64,000 nt of DNA. Origin: Cantharellus purpuraceus (Eukaryota; Basidiomycota; Agaricomycetes; Cantharellales; Hydnaceae). Position numbers and translations under genes: made by a program. Below the pieces are notes generated by a model that worked only from the letters and a program-made list of their open reading frames with translations, had not been told where the DNA came from and made no database searches. The stretch covers positions 2,046,001 through 2,110,000 of the forward strand of contig JALBUN010000045.1 in assembly GCA_025174535.1 (NCBI GenBank), read 5' to 3'. Shown one piece after another: positions 58,765 through 64,000 of the stretch. Position 1 is the stretch's first letter. Every line of letters begins with the position of its first letter.

Positions 58765-59287
58765 CACTAGAAGGATGAACCGAAGGGTAAGGAACGACGG
58801 AAGGGGACGGGGTGAAGAGAGCGTCAAAGGAACTGGGCGCACTGTTTTAGAGCTCACTGCCCAGGGGTGGTTTCTAACCGGTAATTGCCGGCTGACTTGC
58901 CCATAAGGACAGCAATCGATTGCAACATGCCGCTTTTGTAAGTCTCTTCCTCCTCAGCGTACCAACATCATTCTCTAACTCCACCCCTGCATCTACGTTC
59001 CTCCCATCGCCCGCACCCGCGCTCTCATTCCACTCCTTCCTTCCATCTCCTAGCACCCCGCGCGTCCTATGAATCTGGCCATCCTTCTTCCATTTACTCC
59101 AAGCTGCAAGAACCCTACAGGCACCAAAGAACAATAGCGCCTTCCAGGTTTTACAACTGTCTCTTCAGTGGGTGAAGGTCACGTGACTGGTTCCGCGTCG
59201 CGTCAAAACCTTGTTTGATCAGCGCAAAAATCCTCTTCCTTACCACGACTCACGACCGATTCTTGCGAACGCACGGATCTCTTTGCA
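58765..59287. other. Divergent promoter region RHEB / SPO12-like
   Basis: About 520 bases lie between the start codons. There is a pyrimidine-rich segment near 58940-59060 and a TCACGTGA palindrome at 59179. An 86-codon open frame on the minus strand looks like chance. Confidence 0.5.
59179..59186. promoter_or_regulatory. TCACGTGA palindrome upstream of the SPO12-like gene
   Basis: It lies 101 bases before the ATG at 59288. The flanks read GGTCACGTGACTGG. Confidence 0.5.
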
Positions 59288-59829
59288 ATGTCTAACACAT
59301 CCACGCCTACAGACTCGCCGGTCATCCAGCCGCTGCACAACCCTGCTCAGGCTGCCGTGGTGCAGCAGCCCCAAGCACCTCTTGGGAACTCCACAAATGG
59401 GTTGCTCCATGCACCAGGACAAGGAACGAAAGCCATGTTGGCCAAGAGGCTGGCGTCTAAGGGGGGGTGATTAATTTCTTCTTTTCCCAGTCGTGCCACA
59501 TGCTAACAGTGAGTACTATAGAAACCCCAAGTATATCTCGCCCACTGACAACATTTTGACGCCCTGCACTGCCAAAATCAGCCAGTCGAAGAAGAAGCAT
59601 TTCAACAAGTTGCGTTGTTGTTCGATGTCATTGAGTGATAGTCTGACACCTTAGGAGCAGGGGAAAGCCTGTCCAACTCTTCTTGAAGAGTGAGCCTGTT
59701 CCCGAGTCGGCTGAAGAGTCTCTTTATACCAAGGTTGTTGAAGATGGGGACGGGGCGAACGAGCGGCCCACATCTGAAGATCAACCCGTGCCGAGTACGA
59801 TGTTGGTTGACGAGGAGAACCCATTCTGA
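59288..59829 (+). CDS. Spo12-like mitotic-exit regulator
   Basis: Yeast Spo12 promotes Cdc14 release and meiotic divisions. Three exons join: MSNTSTPTDSPVIQPL to AMLAKRLASKG, then NPKYISPTDNILTPCTAKIS and QSKKKHFNK. The third reads SRGKPVQLFLKSEPVPESAEE and ends MLVDEENPF with TGA at 59827-59829. The SPTDNxLTPCTxKxS block with a basic KKKHF follow-up is the defining Spo12 motif, with SP and TP phospho-sites. The product is about 140 residues, disordered and charged, as for the family. Confidence 0.82.
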
Positions 59830-60024
59830 GCTCCCTGTACTCGGTGATATTCCATTAGTATGCCACGTAGATATGTTGAATATGTTCGACTACCTCTTGT
59901 ATAAACCGTGTCTCGTATGAGTATGTCCTTTTGTGCCACTGCTCCCGATCTTGTGTATACGCCATGGCTGTGGGTTCATCAGTACGCGTCAGCAAGCGAA
60001 GTAGGCACCTTGTGCCACACCACC

Positions 60025-61302
60025 ATGACCACTATCTCTGATGCCGACTTGTTAAACATTGTGGAGTCAATATCTAGGACACTATCATTTCTCCTTCCTA
60101 ATGCACACCCGGCTCCTGACCAGTGCGTCCTGAGCCCCGCGTGGCAACCTCGTACTTATCTCTTGACTTGCAGACGAATACAGGAGCTGATTACGGCACT
60201 TCCTAAACTCACGGAAACCGACGTAGATTTGGGTATGTGTAGTGTACACGCTCTACCTTTATAAATGAACCACACCACTCATACCTCTGTTTCCTGGGGA
60301 AGATGGCAACTGCCCAATATGTCTCGTCCCATTCCGTGCGCATCTCGCCGAAGAAGAGATGGCATTAGCTATGGAGTCCCCGGCTCACGCCCCAGAAGAC
60401 CTTGGCGTAACACGTCTCGAGAGCACATGCAAACAGTACGCTCCATCTCCTCTTTTGCTAATCTCAGTCATGACTTCCTTTCTAATGTAGACGCTTCCCA
60501 GTACATTTTGTCGTAAAGAGTACGTGATACATCCCCAATCGGATTGCCATCGTAAGTATTCGCACCCTTAACTTACTCCACATATCAGCATCACAACATG
60601 GATCCGTCAACTGGTGTGTATCTGTCGTTACCGAGTGCGCCCGAGCTCTTCGCCATCTTTGCCACTCACACGCTTTATATCCAGCGAAACACGTGCCCAA
60701 CCTGCCGTCGCCCCCTCCTCGACCCCTTGCCTGACGAACCTGGAAACAGCACAGATCTGCAGACAGCTCCCGGCGCACACTCTCCTGACGAACGACGCAT
60801 AATATCACAAATGTTCGACCAATTTCTAGACGTTTTTCTAGACAACCTATCGAGGCTCAACACCACCATGCCACAAGCGGCGCCTGCTAGGTCTTCGCGA
60901 GATGCAAGCGCAGAGATGCATATCAATCCTGCGTCGCCTTCTTCCGACGAACTAAACGCACAGACTCATGCGAGCCCCGCACTGTCCGCTGAAGACCACC
61001 ATGGCGCAAGCGAAGAAACACTGGCGGCTGCGGCCCACCCTCCCGAAGGTCAGCAGCACCTTCAAATGCCTTCCGCTGGGGATTACCTCCCGCAAATGTT
61101 ACAAGCCGCGGGATTCGTCACGACGGGCCAGATAGATCCCGCAGTAATCGAAACACTGGACAGGTTGGTAGAAGCCGTAATACTTCAAACCCCCACCCCT
61201 GCCACCACCTTACAATCTGATGACACATCGTCTTTTCCAAATAATGTTGAGGAGGATCATAATGATTATCCCGATCGAAGTGAATTTGAAATGTATTCAT
61301 AA
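60025..61302 (+). CDS. RING-finger protein with disordered C-terminus
   Basis: This is a probable E3 ligase. The start MTTISDADLLNIVES (ATG 60025-60027) leads over an intron to RIQELITALPKLTETDVDL. Then DGNCPICLVPFRAHLAEEEM follows and, over further introns, STCKHTFCRKDITTWIRQL. A 66-bp intron beginning GTGTATCT (60617) joins RNTCPTCRRPLLDPLP. Ligand six is D, supplied by the exon join GA + C. The remainder is Ser/Ala/Glu-rich with one hydrophobic helix (IDPAVIETLDRLVEAVIL) and ends SEFEMYS with TAA at 61300-61302. It resembles the RING gene at 52.1-53.3 kb in the ring core only. The partner and substrate are unknown. Confidence 0.82.
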
Positions 61303-61509
61303 ACACCTCGGGCGGAAGCTAATGCATATGGATAATACTGGAGGCAACGATATTCCCAAACTGTCCGATATCCAGATCGATCGATAACATAATTACACAA
61401 GCACGAGGGGGTAACATTCGCAATCCAAGTAGAAGCGGAATGTGGTTCATATGCCTTTAGGGAAAGCGAGTGGACGGTCCATCTTTGGTCCATTGTATCA
61501 TCACATCCT

Positions 61510-64000
<2,491 letters not shown>

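Noticed and set aside
58874..59134. 86-codon minus-strand open frame upstream of RHEB
   Set aside because: The composition looks random, no family resemblance or splice context supports it, and it fills the promoter gap between divergent genes.

Overview
This window is nuclear DNA from a filamentous basidiomycete, most likely an agaricomycete. The protein-coding genes are broken by many short introns of roughly 45-70 bp with GT-AG ends. The gene set is fungal: a division-1 chitin synthase, Sla1, Sec7, an NDR kinase, Stb6-like and MARVEL-like proteins, and a fungal eRF3. I see no virus, plasmid, CRISPR array or intact transposon. Splice models were built by hand from reading frames, so outer boundaries are firmer than individual exon edges.

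Layout, left to right. 1-1.4 kb: the 3' end of a MARVEL-like membrane protein gene and a weaker candidate gene. 1.7-6.1 kb: Ubc8-type E2, a THOC5-like mRNA-export subunit and glucose-6-phosphate dehydrogenase. 6.1-9.2 kb: a gene-poor stretch with one coding-like remnant and small repeats. 9.2-17.9 kb: a double-RING/LON protein, an Stb6-like protein, a CCDC47 homologue and a small unknown gene. 18-26.1 kb: a PX/DUF3818 lipid-transfer protein, an NDR-family kinase (Cbk1/Cot1/Orb6 type) and a PPxY plus UIM-like adaptor candidate. 26.1-27.3 kb: a second gene-poor stretch. 27.3-40.9 kb: four large housekeeping genes in two very tight divergent pairs, prefoldin 1 with Sec7 and Sla1 with eRF3/Sup35. 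41.5-50.3 kb: Mob1, a DJ-1/Hsp31-type protein, Nem1, Snf7, ceramide synthase and a U1A/U2B''-type snRNP protein. 50.4-61.3 kb: an AlaX-type tRNA-editing protein, a RING protein, beta-mannosidase, Rheb, a Spo12-like protein and a second RING protein. 61.5-64 kb: the 3' part of a chitin synthase gene running off the right edge.

Shared themes are polarised growth and wall/membrane traffic (NDR kinase, Mob1, Sla1, Sec7, chitin synthase, Snf7), lipid and ER homeostasis (ceramide synthase, Nem1, CCDC47, LEC1-like protein), ubiquitin (E2, three RING proteins, PPxY protein) and RNA/translation (THOC5, U2B'', eRF3, AlaX). These are neighbours, not an operon-like system. I did not find an obviously new multi-gene system. 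The best leads are a stop-free, frame-preserving intron inside the regulatory hydrophobic motif of the NDR kinase, a PPxY-UIM protein, an eRF3 with a PAM2-like motif but no prion-like domain, a five-tryptophan tail on the Stb6-like protein, and repeated TCACGTGA palindromes close to start codons.
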